In this document: one piece after another, positions 33,746 to 45,102 of the stretch
How the letters are laid out: every line of letters begins with the position of its first letter
Numbering within the stretch: position 1 is the first letter of the stretch
Notes under the pieces: model-generated
Told to the model about the DNA's origin: nothing
The model's database searches: none
What the model saw: the letters and a program-made list of their open reading frames with translations, nothing else
Origin: Symsagittifera roscoffensis
Taxonomy: Eukaryota; Xenacoelomorpha; Acoela; Convolutidae
Assembly: GCF_963678635.1 (NCBI RefSeq)
Contig: NC_087063.1
Coordinates: 25,114,701-25,178,700, forward strand
Length of the DNA: 64,000 nt
Direction: 5' to 3'
Translations under genes and position numbers: made by a program

Positions 33746-33818
33746 AGGTCTTCGGCGGATTTGAACCAACGATCTACTGCTTACTAGACAGTCGCTTTAA
33801 CCACTAAGCCACAAGACC
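33746..33818 (-). tRNA. tRNA-Thr(AGU), diverged
   Basis: 73 nt. C66G opens pair 7:66; C27A with a 43 change opens the anticodon-stem top; G50U. Confidence 0.58.
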
Positions 33819-34278
33819 TGTTGCTTCTAGTTTTTTTATTTGAAATCATGTGTTTTTGTTCCATATAGGTATGTCGTTTGAAGTCGATTGACTTCAAATT
33901 TTTTTGTTTCTTTCCCAGAAAAGGAATGGAAGTTTCGATACCTTGGAAAAAGCTATTGTGTTTTCTTTTTTCTTTCCAAGAATAAGATCATTCTATTTTT
34001 TTTAAAATTTCTAGCGCAGTTTCTGGGCGGATTCGAACCATCGCTGTTATATACACAGTATCCTTATCCCCTAAGCCACAATAATTGTTGGTTTCAAGTT
34101 TTCCGATTCAAAATTGTTTGTTCTTTTTCTTAACACGTTTGTCATTTGAAGTTGCTTGACTTATAGTTTTTTGTTTCATTCCCAGAAAATGAATGGAAGT
34201 TTCAATACCTTGGAACAAGCTATATTTTTTCTTCCAGGAACAAGAAGGATCTTCATCCTACGAATTGTTAGTTAGCTC

Positions 34279-34344
34279 AGGTCTTGGGCGGATTTAAACC
34301 ACCGATCTCCTGTTTACTAGACAGTCGCTTTAACCGCTAAGCCA
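34279..34344 (-). pseudogene. tRNA-Thr(AGU) truncated by a palindrome
   Basis: Copy of 32577 displaced by 1702 bp; C27A in addition. Confidence 0.83.
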
Positions 34345-34375
34345 ACTTCAAATGAAGTTGGCTAAGCCAACTTCA
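34341..34375. repeat. Double palindrome at a tRNA 5' end
   Basis: Same arrangement as 32639-32673. Confidence 0.9.
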
Positions 34376-34840
34376 GGCGCTTTTAGTTTTTTTGATTTAA
34401 AATCATGTGTTTTGTTCCATATAGGTATGTCATTTGAAGTCGATTGACTTCAAATTTTTTGTTTCTTTCTCAGAAAAGGAATGGAAGTTTCGATACCTTG
34501 GAGAAAGCTATAATGTTTTCTTTTTCTTTCCAAGAATAAGATGATTCTATTTCCTTTTCGATATTTCTAGCGAAGTTTGTGGGCGGATTCGAACCATCGA
34601 CCTCCTGATATATTCACTGGATCCTTATCCCCTAGGCTACTAGAACTATTTTGTTCACGTTTTGCGATTCAAAATTAATTGTTCTTTTTCTTAACACGTT
34701 TGTCATTTGAAGTTGCTTGACTTATAGTTTTTTGTTTAATTCCCAGAAAATGAACGGAAGTTACAATACCTTGGAACAAGCTCTATTTTTTTCTTTCAGG
34801 AACAAGATGGATCTTCATCCCACCAAATGTTAGTTAGCTC

Positions 34841-34886
34841 AGGTCTTGGGCGGATTTGAACCAACGATCTCCTATATACTAGACAG
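34841..34886 (-). pseudogene. Detached 3' part of tRNA-Thr
   Basis: 3' acceptor strand, T arm, variable loop and anticodon arm only. Created by a 53-bp tandem duplication shared with the copy starting at 34894. Confidence 0.85.
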
Positions 34887-34893
34887 TTAGCTC

Positions 34894-34966
34894 AGGTCTT
34901 GGGCGGATTTGAACCAACGATCTCCTATATACTAGACAGGCGCTTTAACCGCTAAGCCACAAGACC
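34894..34966 (-). tRNA. tRNA-Thr(AGU)
   Basis: 73 nt. G50U, A38U; anticodon stem CCTGT/ATAGG. Confidence 0.72.
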
Positions 34967-35421
34967 TGTTGCTTCTAGTTTTTTTGATTTAAAATCATTT
35001 GTTTTTGTTCCATATAGGTATGTCATTTGAAGTCGATTGACCTAAAAATTTTTTTGTTTCTTTCCCAGAAAAGGAATGGAAGTTTCGATACCTTGGAAAA
35101 AACTATAGTGTTTTCTTTTTTCTTTCCAAGAATAAGATCATTCTATTTCCTTTTTTTTTTTAAATTTCTAGCGCAGTTTCTGGGCGGCTTCGAACCATCG
35201 CTGTTATATACACAGTATCCTTGTCCCCTAAGCCACAAGAACTGTTGGTTTCAAAATAGTTTGTTCTTTTTCTTAACACGTTCGTCATTTGAAGTTGCTT
35301 GACTTAAAGTTTTTTTCTTTCATTCCCAGAAAATGAATGGAAGTTTCAATACCTTGGAAAATGCTAGATTTTTTCTCCAGGAACAAGATGGATTTTCGTC
35401 CTACGAATTGTTAGTTAGCTC

Positions 35422-35494
35422 AGGTCTTGGGCGGATTTGAACCACCGATCTCCTGTTTACTAGACAGGCGCTTCAACCGCTAAGCCACAAGACC
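35422..35494 (-). tRNA. tRNA-Thr(AGU)
   Basis: Consensus except A21G. Confidence 0.88.
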
Positions 35495-35958
35495 TGTTGA
35501 TTCTGGTTTTTTTGATTTAAAATGATGAGTTTTTGTTCCATATAGGTATGTCATTTGAAGTCGATTGACCTAAAATTTTTTTGTTTCTTTCCCAGAAAAG
35601 GAATGGAAGTTTCAAAACCTTGGAAAAAGCTATAGTTTTTTCTTTTTTCTTTCCAAGAATAAGATCATTCTATTTCCTTTTTTTAAAAATTTCTAGCGCA
35701 GTTTCTGGGCGGCTTCGAACCATCGCTGTTATATACATAGTATCATTATCCCCTAAGCCACAAGAACTGTTGGTTTCAAGATTTCCGATTCAAAATTGTT
35801 TGTTCTTTTTCGTAACACGTTCGTCATTTGAAGTTGCTTGACTTATAGTTTTTTGTTTCATTCCCAGAAAATGAATGGCAGTTTCAATACCTTGGAACAA
35901 TCTATATTTTTCTTCAGGAACAAGATGGATCTTCGTCCTACGAATTGTTAGTTAGCTC

Positions 35959-36031
35959 AGGTCTTGGGCGGATTTGACCCAAAGATATCCTGTTTACTAG
36001 ACAGGCGCTTTAACCGCTAAGCCACAAGACC
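35959..36031 (-). tRNA. tRNA-Thr(AGU)
   Basis: 73 nt; T loop and T stem altered, other arms as consensus. Confidence 0.62.
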
Positions 36032-36493
36032 TGTTGCTTCTAGTTTTTTTTTATTTAAAATCATGTGTTTTTGTTCCATATAGGTATGTCGTTTGAAGTC
36101 GATTGACTTAAAAACTTTTTGTTTCTTTCGCAGAAAAGGAATGGAAGTTTCGATACCTTGGAAAAAGCTTTTGTGTTTTCTTTTTTCTTTCCAAGAATAA
36201 GATCATTCTATTTTTTTTTTAATTTCTAGCGCAGTTTCTGGGCGGATTCGAACCATCGCTGTTATATACACAGTATCCTTATCCCCTATGCCACAATAAT
36301 TGTTGGTTTCAAGTTTTCCGATTCAAAATTGTTTGTTCTTTTTCTTAACACGTTTGTCATTTGAAGTTGCTTGACTTATAGTTTTTTGTTTCTTTCCCAG
36401 AAAATGAATGGAAGTTTCAATACCTTGGAACAAGCTATATTTTTTCTTCCATGAACAAGAAGGATCTTCATCCTACGAATTGTTAGTTAGCTC

Positions 36494-36559
36494 AGGTCTT
36501 GGGCGGATTTAAACCACCGATTTCCCGTTTTCTAGACAGGCGCTTTAACCGCTAAGCCA
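36494..36559 (-). pseudogene. Truncated Thr-type copy, loop reads AGA
   Basis: Third palindrome-truncated copy. The anticodon loop is CTAGAAA (AGA, Ser) with a still-paired stem; C56U in the B box. Confidence 0.78.
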
Positions 36560-36590
36560 ACTTCAAATGAAGTTGGCTAAGCCAACTTCA
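36556..36590. repeat. Double palindrome at a tRNA 5' end
   Basis: Same arrangement as 32639-32673. Confidence 0.9.
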
Positions 36591-37063
36591 GGCGCTTTTA
36601 GTTTTTTGATTTAAAATCATGTGTTTTGTTCCATATAGGTGTGTCATTTGAAGTCGATTGACTTTAAATTTTTTGTTTCTTTCTCAGAAAAGGAATGGAA
36701 GTTTCGATACCTTGGAGAAAGCTATATTGTTTTCTTTTTCTTTCCAAGAATAAGATGATTCTATTTCCTTTTCTTTATTTCTAGCGAATTTTTAGGGCGG
36801 ATTCGAACCATCGACCTCCTGTTATATTCACTGGATCATTATCCCCTAGGCCACTGGAACTATTTTCTTCACGTTTTGCGATTCAAAATTAATTGTTCTT
36901 TTTCTTAACACGTTTGTCATTTGAAGTTGCTTGACTTATAGTTTTTTGTTTAATTCCCAGAAAATGAACGGAAGTTACAATACCTTGGAACTAGCTCTAT
37001 TTTTTCTTCCAGGAACAAGATGGATCTTCATCCTACAAATTTTTAGTTAGCTCAGGTCTTGGG

Positions 37064-37136
37064 CGGATTTGAACCACCGATCTCCTGTTTACTAGACAGG
37101 CGCTTTAACCGCTAAGCCACAAAACCTGTTCATTTT
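37064..37136 (-). tRNA. tRNA-Thr(AGU)
   Basis: Consensus except C4U (U:G wobble in the acceptor). Confidence 0.86.
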
Positions 37137-37589
37137 CGTTTTTTTGATTTACAATCATTTGTTTTTGTTCCATATAGGTATGTCATTTGAAGTCGATTGA
37201 CCTAAAAAATTTTTGTTTCTTTAGCAGAAAAGGAATGGAAGTTTCGATACCTTGGAAAAAACTATAGTGTTTTCTTTTTTCTTTCCAAGAATAAGATCAT
37301 TCTATTTCCTTTTTTTAAATTTCTAGTGCAGTTTCCGGGCGGCTTTGAACCATCGCTGTTATATACACAGTATCCTTATCCCCTAAGCCACAAGAACTGT
37401 TGGTTTCAAGTTTTCCAATTCAAAATTGTTTGTTCTTTTTCTTAACACGTTCGTCATTTGAAGTTGCTTGACTTATAGTTTTTTGTTTCATTCCCAGAAA
37501 CTGAATGGAAGTTTCCATACCTTGGAAAAAGCTTTATTTTTTCTTCAGGAACAAGATGGATCTTCGTCCTACGAATTGTTAGTTAGCTC

Positions 37590-37662
37590 AGTTCTTGGGC
37601 GGATTTGAACCAACGATCTCCTGTTTACTAGACAGTCGCTTTAACCGCTAAGCCACAAGACC
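37590..37662 (-). tRNA. tRNA-Thr(AGU)
   Basis: 73 nt. C71A, G50U, C27A. Confidence 0.66.
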
Positions 37663-38142
37663 TGCTGCTTCTAGTTTTTTTTTTATTTAAAATCATGTGT
37701 TTTTGTTCCATATAGGTATGTCATTTGAAGTCGATTGACTTAAAAATTTTTTGTTTCTTTCCCAGAAAAGGAATGGAAGTTTGGATACGTTGGAAAAAGC
37801 TACAGTGTTTTCTTTTTTCTTTCCAAGAATAAGATCATTCTATTTCCTTTTCTTTATTTCTAGCGAAGTTTTTGGGCGGATTCGAACCATCGACCTCCTG
37901 TTATATTCACTGGATCATTATCCCCTAGGCCACTGGAACTATTTTCTTCACGTTTTGCGATTCAAAATTAATTGTTCTTTTTCTTAACACGTTTGTCATT
38001 TGAAGTTGCTTGACTTATAGTTTTTTGTTTAATTCCCAGAAAATGAACGGAAGTTACAATACCTTGGAACTAGCTCTATTTTTTCTTCCAGGAACAAGAT
38101 GGATCTTCATCCTACAAATTGTTAGTTAGCTCAGGTCTTGGG

Positions 38143-38215
38143 CGGATTTGAACCACCGATCTCCTGTTTACTAGACAGGCGCTTTAACCGCTAAGCCACA
38201 AGACCTGTTCATTTT
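38143..38215 (-). tRNA. tRNA-Thr(AGU)
   Basis: Identical to the consensus. Confidence 0.94.
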
Positions 38216-38668
38216 CGTTTTTTTGATTTAAAATCATTTGTTTTTGTTCCATATAGGTATGTCATTTGAAGTCGATTGACCTAAAAAAATTTTGTTTCTT
38301 TCCCAGAAAAGGAATGGAAGTTTCGATACCTTGGAAAAAGCTATAGTGTTTTCTTTTTTCTTTCCAAGAATAAGATCATTCTATTTCCTTTTTTTAAATT
38401 TCTAGTGCAGTTTCTGGGCGGCTTCGAACCATCGCTGTTATATACACAGTATCCTTATCCCCTAAGCCACAAGAACTGTTGGTTTCAAGTTTTCCGATTC
38501 AAAATTGTTTGTTCTTTTTCTTAACACGTTCGTCATTTGAAGTTGCTTGACTGATAGTTTTTTGTTTCATTCCCAGAAACTGAATGGAAGTTTCCATACC
38601 TTGGAAAAAGCTTTATTTTTTCTTCAGGAACAAGATGGATCTTCGTCCTACGAATTGTTATTTAGCTC

Positions 38669-38741
38669 AGTCCTTGGGCGGATTTGAACCAACGATCTCC
38701 TGTTTACTAGACAGTCGCTTTAACCGCTAAGCCACAAGACC
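38669..38741 (-). tRNA. tRNA-Thr(AGU)
   Basis: 73 nt. A70G and C71A, G50U, C27A. Confidence 0.64.
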
Positions 38742-39220
38742 TGCTGCTACTAGTTTTTTTTTATTTAAAATCATGTGTTTTTGTTCCATATAGGTATGTC
38801 ATTTGAAGTCGATTGACTTAAAAATTTTTTGTTTCTTTCCCAGAAAAGGAATGGAAGTTTGGATACGTTGGAAAAAGCTACAGTGTTTTCTTTTTTCTTT
38901 CCAAGAATAAGATCATTCTATTTCCTTTTCTTTATTTCTAGCGAAGTTTTTGGGCGGATTCGAACCATCGACCTCCTGTTATATTCACTGGATCATTATC
39001 CCCTAGGCCACTGGAACTATTTTCTTCACGTTTTGCGATTCAAAATTAATTGTTCTTTTTCTTAACACGTTTGTCATTTGAAGTTGCTTGACTTATAGTT
39101 TTTTGTTTAATTCCCAGAAAATGAACGGAAGTTACAATACCTTGGAACTAGCTCTATTTTTTCTTCCAGGAACAAGATGGATCTTCATCCTACAAATTGT
39201 TAGTTAGCTCAGGTCTTGGG

Positions 39221-39293
39221 CGGATTTGAACCACCGATCTCCTGTTTACTAGACAGGCGCTTTAACCGCTAAGCCACAAGACCTGTTCATTTT
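39221..39293 (-). tRNA. tRNA-Thr(AGU)
   Basis: Identical to the consensus; +1078 bp from 38143. Confidence 0.94.
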
Positions 39294-39626
39294 CGTTTTT
39301 TTGATTTAAAATCATTTGTTTTTGTTCCATATAGGTATGTCATTTGAAGTCGATTGACCTAAAAATTTTTTGTTTCTTTCCCAGAAAGGGAATGGAAGTT
39401 TCGATACCTTGGTAAAAGCTATATTGTTTTCTTTTTACTTTCCAAGGATAAGATCATTCTATATCCTTTTTTTTACTTCTAGGCACGTATGTCATTTTAA
39501 GTTGATTGACTTATAGTTTATTGTTCCATTCCCAGAAAATGATGGAAGTTCCAATACCTTTGCAAAATCCATATCTTTTTTTCCTGGAACAAGATGGTGC
39601 TTTATCCTGCAATTGTTAGCTAGCTC
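39294..39626. other. Spacer stretch without a second-type tRNA
   Basis: Normal spacer up to about 39480, then a diverged half-unit beginning aggcacgtatgtc that lacks the second-type tRNA-like sequence. The diverged part resembles the spacers of the 74-nt T-loop family (47770, 51519, 55282). No gene seen. Confidence 0.7.
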
Positions 39627-39700
39627 TGTCCTTGGGCGGAATTTGAACCACCGATCTCCTGTTTGCCAGACAGGCGGTTAAACCGCTAAGCCACAAGATT
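39627..39700 (-). pseudogene. tRNA-like with GGC (Ala) anticodon, 5' end lost
   Basis: Thr-type body with loop CTGGCAA (anticodon GGC) on an intact stem CCTGT/ACAGG. The T loop has 8 nt, the D stem has one mismatch, and the last bases of the 5' acceptor strand are replaced: after CACAAGA the sequence jumps into the second-type spacer (attgtgttttctt). Not a functional tRNA as it stands. Confidence 0.7.
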
Positions 39701-40023
39701 GTGTTTTCTTTTTTCTTTCCAAGAATAAGATCATTCTATTTCCTTTTTTTAAATTTCTAGTGCAGTTTCTGGGCGGCTTCGAACCATCGCTGTTATATAC
39801 ACAGTATCCTTATCCCCTAAGCCACATGAACTGTTGGTTTCAAGTTTTCCGATTCAAAATTGTTTGTTCTTTTTCTTAACACGTTCGTCATTTGAAGTTG
39901 CTTGACTTATAGTTTTTTGTTTCATTCCCAGAAACTGAATGGAAGTTTCAATACCTTGGAAAAACCTTTATTTTTTCTTCAGGAACAAGATGGATCTTCG
40001 TCCTACGAATTGTTAGTTAGCTC

Positions 40024-40096
40024 AGGTCTTGGGCGGATTTGAACCAACGATCTCCTGTTTACTAGACAGTCGCTTTAACCGCTAAGCCACAAGACC
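40024..40096 (-). tRNA. tRNA-Thr(AGU)
   Basis: 73 nt. G50U and C27A. Confidence 0.76.
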
Positions 40097-40561
40097 TGCT
40101 GCTTCTAGTTTTTTTTTATTTAAAATCATGTGATTTTGTTCCATATAGGTATGTCATTTGAAGTCGATTGACTTAAAAATTTTTTGTTTCTTTCCCAGAA
40201 AAGGAATGGAAGTTTGGATACGTTGGAAAAAGCTACAGTGTTTTCTTTTTTCTTTCCAAGAATAAGATCATTCTATTTCCTTTTTTTTAATTTCTAGTGC
40301 AGTTTCTGGGCGGCTTCGAACCATCGCTGTTATATACACAGTATCCTTATCCTCTAAGCCACAAGAACTGTTGGTTTCAAGTTTTCCGATTCAAAATTGT
40401 TTGTTCTTTTTCTTAACACGTTCGTCATTTGAAGTTGCTTGACTTTATAGTTTTTTGTTTCATTCCCAGAAAATGAATGGAAGTTTCAAAACCTTGGAAA
40501 AAGCTATATTTTTTCATCAGGAACAAGATGGATCTTCGTCCGACGAATTGTTAGTTAGCTC

Positions 40562-40634
40562 AGGTCTTGGGCGGATTTGAACCAACAATCTCCTGTTCAC
40601 TTGACAGTCGCTTTAACCGCTAAGCCACAAGACC
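40562..40634 (-). tRNA. tRNA-Thr(AGU), U33A
   Basis: 73 nt. U33A, A37G, C27A, T-stem changes. Confidence 0.55.
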
Positions 40635-41094
40635 TGCTGTTTCTAGTTTTTTTTAATTTAAAATCATGTGTTTTTGTTCCATATAGGTATGTCATTTGAA
40701 GTCGATTGACTTAAAATTTTTTTGTTTCTTTCCCAGAAAAGGAATGGAAGTTTCGATACCTTGGAAAAAGCTATTGTGTTTTCTTTTTTCTTTCCAAGAT
40801 TGAGATCATTCTATTTTTTTTTATTTCTAGCGCAGTTTCTGGGCGGATTCGCACCATCGCTGTTATATACACAGTATCCTTATCCCTTAAGCCTTAAGAA
40901 TTGTTGGTTTCAAGTTTTCCGATTCAAAATTGTTTGTTCTTTTTCTTAACACGTTTGTCATTTGAAGTTGCTTGACTGATAGTTTTTTGTTTCATTCCCA
41001 GAAACTGAATGGAAGTTTCAATACCTCGGAAAAAGCTATATTTTTTCTTCCAGGAACAAGATGGATCTTCATCCTACGAATTGTTAGTTAGCTC

Positions 41095-41167
41095 AGGCCT
41101 TGGGCGGATTTGAGACACCGATCTCCTGTTTACTAGACAGGCGCTTTAACCGGTAAGCCACAAGACC
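41095..41167 (-). tRNA. tRNA-Thr(AGU)
   Basis: 73 nt. A70G wobble, damaged T arm, G15C. Confidence 0.62.
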
Positions 41168-41631
41168 TGTTGCTTCTAGTTTTTCTGATTTAAAATCATT
41201 TGTTTTTGTTCCATATAGGTATGTCATTTGAAGTCGATTGACCTAAAAAAATTTTGTTTCTTTCCCAGAAAAGGAATGGAAGTTTCGATACCTTGGAAAA
41301 AGCTATAGTGTTTTCTTTTTTCTTTCCAAGAATAATATCATTCTATTTCCTTTTTTTAAATTTCTAGTGCAGTTTCTGGGCGGCTTCGAACCATCGCTGT
41401 TATATACACAGTATCCTTATCCCCTAAGCCACAAGAACTGTTGGTTTCGTGTTTTCCGATTCAAAATTGTTTATTCTTTTTCTTAACACGTTCGTCATTT
41501 GAAGTTGCTTGACTTTATAGTTTTTTGTTTCATTCCCAGAAACTGAATGGAAGTTTCAATACCTTGGAAAAAGCTTTATTTTTTCTTCAGGAACAAGATG
41601 GATCTTCGTCCTACGAACTGTTAGTTAGCTC

Positions 41632-41704
41632 AGGTCTTGGGCGGATTTGAACCAACGATCTCCTGTTTACTAGACAGTCGCTTTAACCGCTAAGCCACAA
41701 GACC
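41632..41704 (-). tRNA. tRNA-Thr(AGU)
   Basis: 73 nt. G50U and C27A. Confidence 0.76.
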
Positions 41705-42441
41705 TGCTGCTTCTAGTTTTTTTTAAATTTAAAATCATGTGTTTTTGTTCAATATAGGTATGTCATTTGAAGTCGATTGACTTAAAAATTTTTTGTTTCT
41801 TTCCCAGAAAAGGAATGGAAGTTTGGATACGTTGGAAAAAGCTACAGTGTTTTCTTTTTTCTTTCCAAGAATAAGATCATTCTATTTCCTTTTTTTAAAT
41901 TTCTAGTGCAGTTTCTGGGCGGCTTCGAACCATCGCTGTTATATACACAGTATCCTTATCCTCTAAGCCACAAGAACTGTTGGTTTCAAGTTTTCCGATT
42001 CAAAATTGTTTGTTCTTTTTCTTAACACGCTCGTCATTTGAAGTTGCTTGACTTTATAGTTTTTTGTTTCATTCCCAGAAAATGAATGGAAGTTTCGATA
42101 CCTTGGAAAAAGCTATAGTGTTTTCTTTTTTCTTTCCAAGAATAATATCATTCTATTTCCTTTTTTTAAATTTCTAGTGCAGTTTCTGGGCGGCTTCGAA
42201 CCATCGCTGTTATATACACAGTATCCTTATCCCCTAAGCCACAAGAACTGTTGGTTTCGTGTTTTCCGATTCAAAATTGTTTATTCTTTTTCTTAACACG
42301 TTCGTCATTTGAAGTTGCTTGACTTTATAGTTTTTTGTTTCATTCCCAGAAACTGAATGGAAGTTTCAATACCTTGGAAAAAGCTTTATTTTTTCTTCAG
42401 GAACAAGATGGATCTTCGTCCTACGAACTGTTAGTTAGCTC

Positions 42442-42514
42442 AGGTCTTGGGCGGATTTGAACCAACGATCTCCTGTTTACTAGACAGTCGCTTTAACCGC
42501 TAAGCCACAAGACC
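42442..42514 (-). tRNA. tRNA-Thr(AGU)
   Basis: Copy of 41632 at +810 bp. Confidence 0.76.
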
Positions 42515-42980
42515 TGCTGCTTCTAGTTTTTTTTAAATTTAAAATCATGTGTTTTTGTTCAATATAGGTATGTCATTTGAAGTCGATTGACTTAAAAATT
42601 TTTTGTTTCTTTCCCAGAAAAGGAATGGAAGTTTGGATACGTTGGAAAAAGCTACAGTGTTTTCTTTTTTCTTTCCAAGAATAAGATCATTCTATTTCCT
42701 TTTTTTAAATTTCTAGTGCAGTTTCTGGGCGGCTTCGAACCATCGCTGTTATATACACAGTATCCTTATCCTCTAAGCCACAAGAACTGTTGGTTTCAAG
42801 TTTTCCGATTCAAAATTGTTTGTTCTTTTTCTTAACACGCTCGTCATTTGAAGTTGCTTGACTTTATAGTTTTTTGTTTCATTCCCAGAAAATGAATGGA
42901 AGTTTCAATACCTTGGAAAAAGCTATATTTTTTCATCAGGAACAAGATGTATCTTCGTCCTACGAATTGTTAGTTAGCTC

Positions 42981-43053
42981 AGGTCTTGGGCGGATTTGAA
43001 CCAACAATCTCCTGTTCACTAGACAGTCGCTTTAACCGCTAAGCCACAAGACC
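42981..43053 (-). tRNA. tRNA-Thr(AGU)
   Basis: 73 nt. A37G, C27A, T-stem changes. Confidence 0.68.
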
Positions 43054-43514
43054 TGCTGTTTCTAGTTTTTTTTTAATTTAAAATCATGTGTTTTTGTTCC
43101 ATATAGGTATGTCATTTGAAGTCGATTGACTTAAAATTTTTTTGTTTCTTTCCCAGAAAAGGAATGGAAGTTTCGATACCTTGGAAAAAGCTATTGTGTT
43201 TTCTTTTTTCTTTCCAAGATTGAGATCATTCTATTTTTTTTTATTTCTAGCGCAGTTTCTGGGCGGATTCGCACCATCGCTGTTATATACACAGTATCCT
43301 TATCCCCTAAGCCTTAAGAATTGTTGGTTTCAAGTTTTCCGATTCAAAATTGTTTGTTCTTTTTCTTAACACGTTTGTCATTTGAAGTTGCTTGACTTAT
43401 AGTTTTTTGTTTCATTCCCAGAAAATGAATGGAAGTTTCAATACCTCGGAAAAAGCTATATTTTTTCTTCCAGGAACAAGATGGATCTTCATCCTACGAA
43501 TTGTTAGTTAGTTC

Positions 43515-43587
43515 AGGCCTTGGGCGGATTTGAACCACCGATCTCCTGTTTGCTAGACAGGCGCTTTAACCGGTAAGCCACAAGACC
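43515..43587 (-). tRNA. tRNA with AGC (Ala) anticodon on a Thr body
   Basis: Loop CTAGCAA, anticodon AGC (GCU, Ala), from the single change U36C. All stems are paired; A70G gives a U3:G70 pair. This is the reverse of the G3:U70 pair that specifies alanine, so alanine charging is not predicted. G15C in the D loop. If it is still charged with Thr it would misread Ala codons. Confidence 0.72.
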
Positions 43588-43788
43588 TGTTGCTTCTAGT
43601 TTTTCTGATTTAAAATCATGTGTTTTTATTCCATATAGGTATGTCATTTGAAGTCGATTGACTTAAAAATTTTTTGTTTCTTTCCCAGAAAAGGAATGCA
43701 TTTTCGATATCTTGGAAAAAGCTATATTGTTTTGTTTTTTCTTTCCAAGAATAAGATAATTCCATTTCCTTTTTTTCATTTCTAGCGC

Positions 43789-43853
43789 AGTTTCTGGGCG
43801 GATTCGAACCATCGACCTCCTGTTCCTAATACAGGATCCTTATCCCCTAGAAT
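43789..43853 (-). pseudogene. Second-type tRNA-like, 65-nt A-box-deleted form
   Basis: Eight bases (aagccact) are lost, removing most of the A box. Copies at 46438-46502 and 50189-50253. Loop reads UAG here and AAG in the other two. B box intact. Confidence 0.72.
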
Positions 43854-44035
43854 TGTTGCTATCATGTTTTCCGATTCGAAATTGTTTGTTCTTTTTCTGA
43901 AACCATTTGTCATTTGTAGTTGCGTGCCTTATAGTTTTTTTTGTTCGGAAATTAAATAGAATTTTCAATACCGTGGTAAATGCTAATTTGTTTTGGACAA
44001 GATGGTTCTATTTCCTGCGAATTGCTAGCTAGCTC

Positions 44036-44108
44036 AGTCCTTGGTCGGATTTGAACCACCGATCTCCTGTGTCGTCGCCAGGCGCTTTAACCGCTAAGCC
44101 ACAACACC
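44036..44108 (-). pseudogene. Thr-derived tRNA-like, ACG loop family
   Basis: As 3153; its downstream spacer lacks the ttctttccaggg segment. Confidence 0.73.
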
Positions 44109-44573
44109 TGTTGCTTTTTGTTTTTTTGATTTAGAATGATGTGTTTCTGTTCTATATAGGTATGTCATTTGAAGTTGATTGACTTTAAATTTTTTTTTTC
44201 TTTACCAGAAAAGGAATGGAAGTTTCGATACCTTGGAAAAAGCTATAGTGTTTTCTTTTTTCTTTCCAAGAATAAGATCATTCTATTTCCTTTTTTTAAA
44301 TTATTTCTAGCGCAGTTTCTGGGCGGACTCGAACCATCGCTGTTATATACACATTATCCTTATCCCCTAAGCCACAAGAACTGTTGGTTTCAAGTTTTCC
44401 GATTCAAAATAGTTTGTTCTTTTTCTTAACACGTTTGTCATTTGAAGTTGCTTGACTTATAGTTTTTTGTTTCATTTCCAGAAAATGAATGGAAGTTTAA
44501 ATACCTTGGAAAAAGCTATAGTTTTTCTTCAGGAACAAGATGGATCTTCATCCTACGACTTGTTAGTTAGCTC

Positions 44574-44637
44574 AGGTCTTGGGCGGATTTGAACCAACGA
44601 TCTCCTCTTTACTAGACAGGCGCTTTAACCACAAACC
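44574..44637 (-). pseudogene. tRNA-Thr(AGU), 64-nt D-arm-deleted form
   Basis: The 5' D-stem strand and part of the acceptor are deleted (TTAACC joins ACAAACC), which removes most of the A box. Confidence 0.8.
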
Positions 44638-45102
44638 TGTTGCTTCTAGTTTTTTTGATTTAAAATCATGTGTTTTCGTTCCATATAGGTATGTCATTTG
44701 AAGTCGATTGGCCTAAAAATTTTTTGTTTCTTTCCCAGAAAAGGAATGGAAGTTTCGATACCTTGGAAAAAGCTATCGTGTTTTCTTTTTTCTTTCCAAG
44801 AAAAAGATCATTCTATTTCCTTTTTTTTAAATTTCTAGCGCAGTTTCTGGGCGGATTCTAACCATCGCTGTTATATACACAGTATTCTTACCCCCTAAGC
44901 CACAAGAATTGTTGGTTTCGAAGTTTTACGATTCAAAATTGTTTGTTCTTTTTCTTAACACGTTTGTCATTTGAAGTTGCTTGACTTATAGTTTTTTGTT
45001 TCATTTCCAGAAAATGAATGGAAGTTTAAATACCTTGGAAAAAGCTATAGTTTTTCTTCAGGAACAAGATGGATCTTCATCCTACGACTTGTTAGTTAGC
45101 TC

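Larger units (their letters stand above)
21594..36300 (-). pseudogene. Second-type tRNA-like copies, 68-nt form (group 4)
   Basis: Copies at 21594-21654 (a further 7 nt lost, taking acceptor and A-box bases), 27449-27516, 27982-28049, 28249-28316, 28787-28854, 29323-29390, 29869-29936, 30130-30197, 30668-30735, 31204-31271, 31743-31810, 32277-32344, 33485-33552, 34018-34085, 35175-35242, 35700-35767 and 36233-36300. B box mostly GGTTCGAAGCC or GGTTCGAATCC. The 27982 copy has loop GTATGTA (AUG). Confidence 0.78.
36600..39340. repeat. ~1078-bp repeat
   Basis: 36788/37867/38945, 37064/38143/39221, 37330/38409, 37590/38669; about two and a half copies. Confidence 0.9.
41230..42890. repeat. 810-bp tandem duplication (three half-units)
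   Basis: 41371/42181 and 41632/42442 at exactly 810 bp. An odd number of half-units puts two second-type copies side by side (41910 and 42181). Confidence 0.92.
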
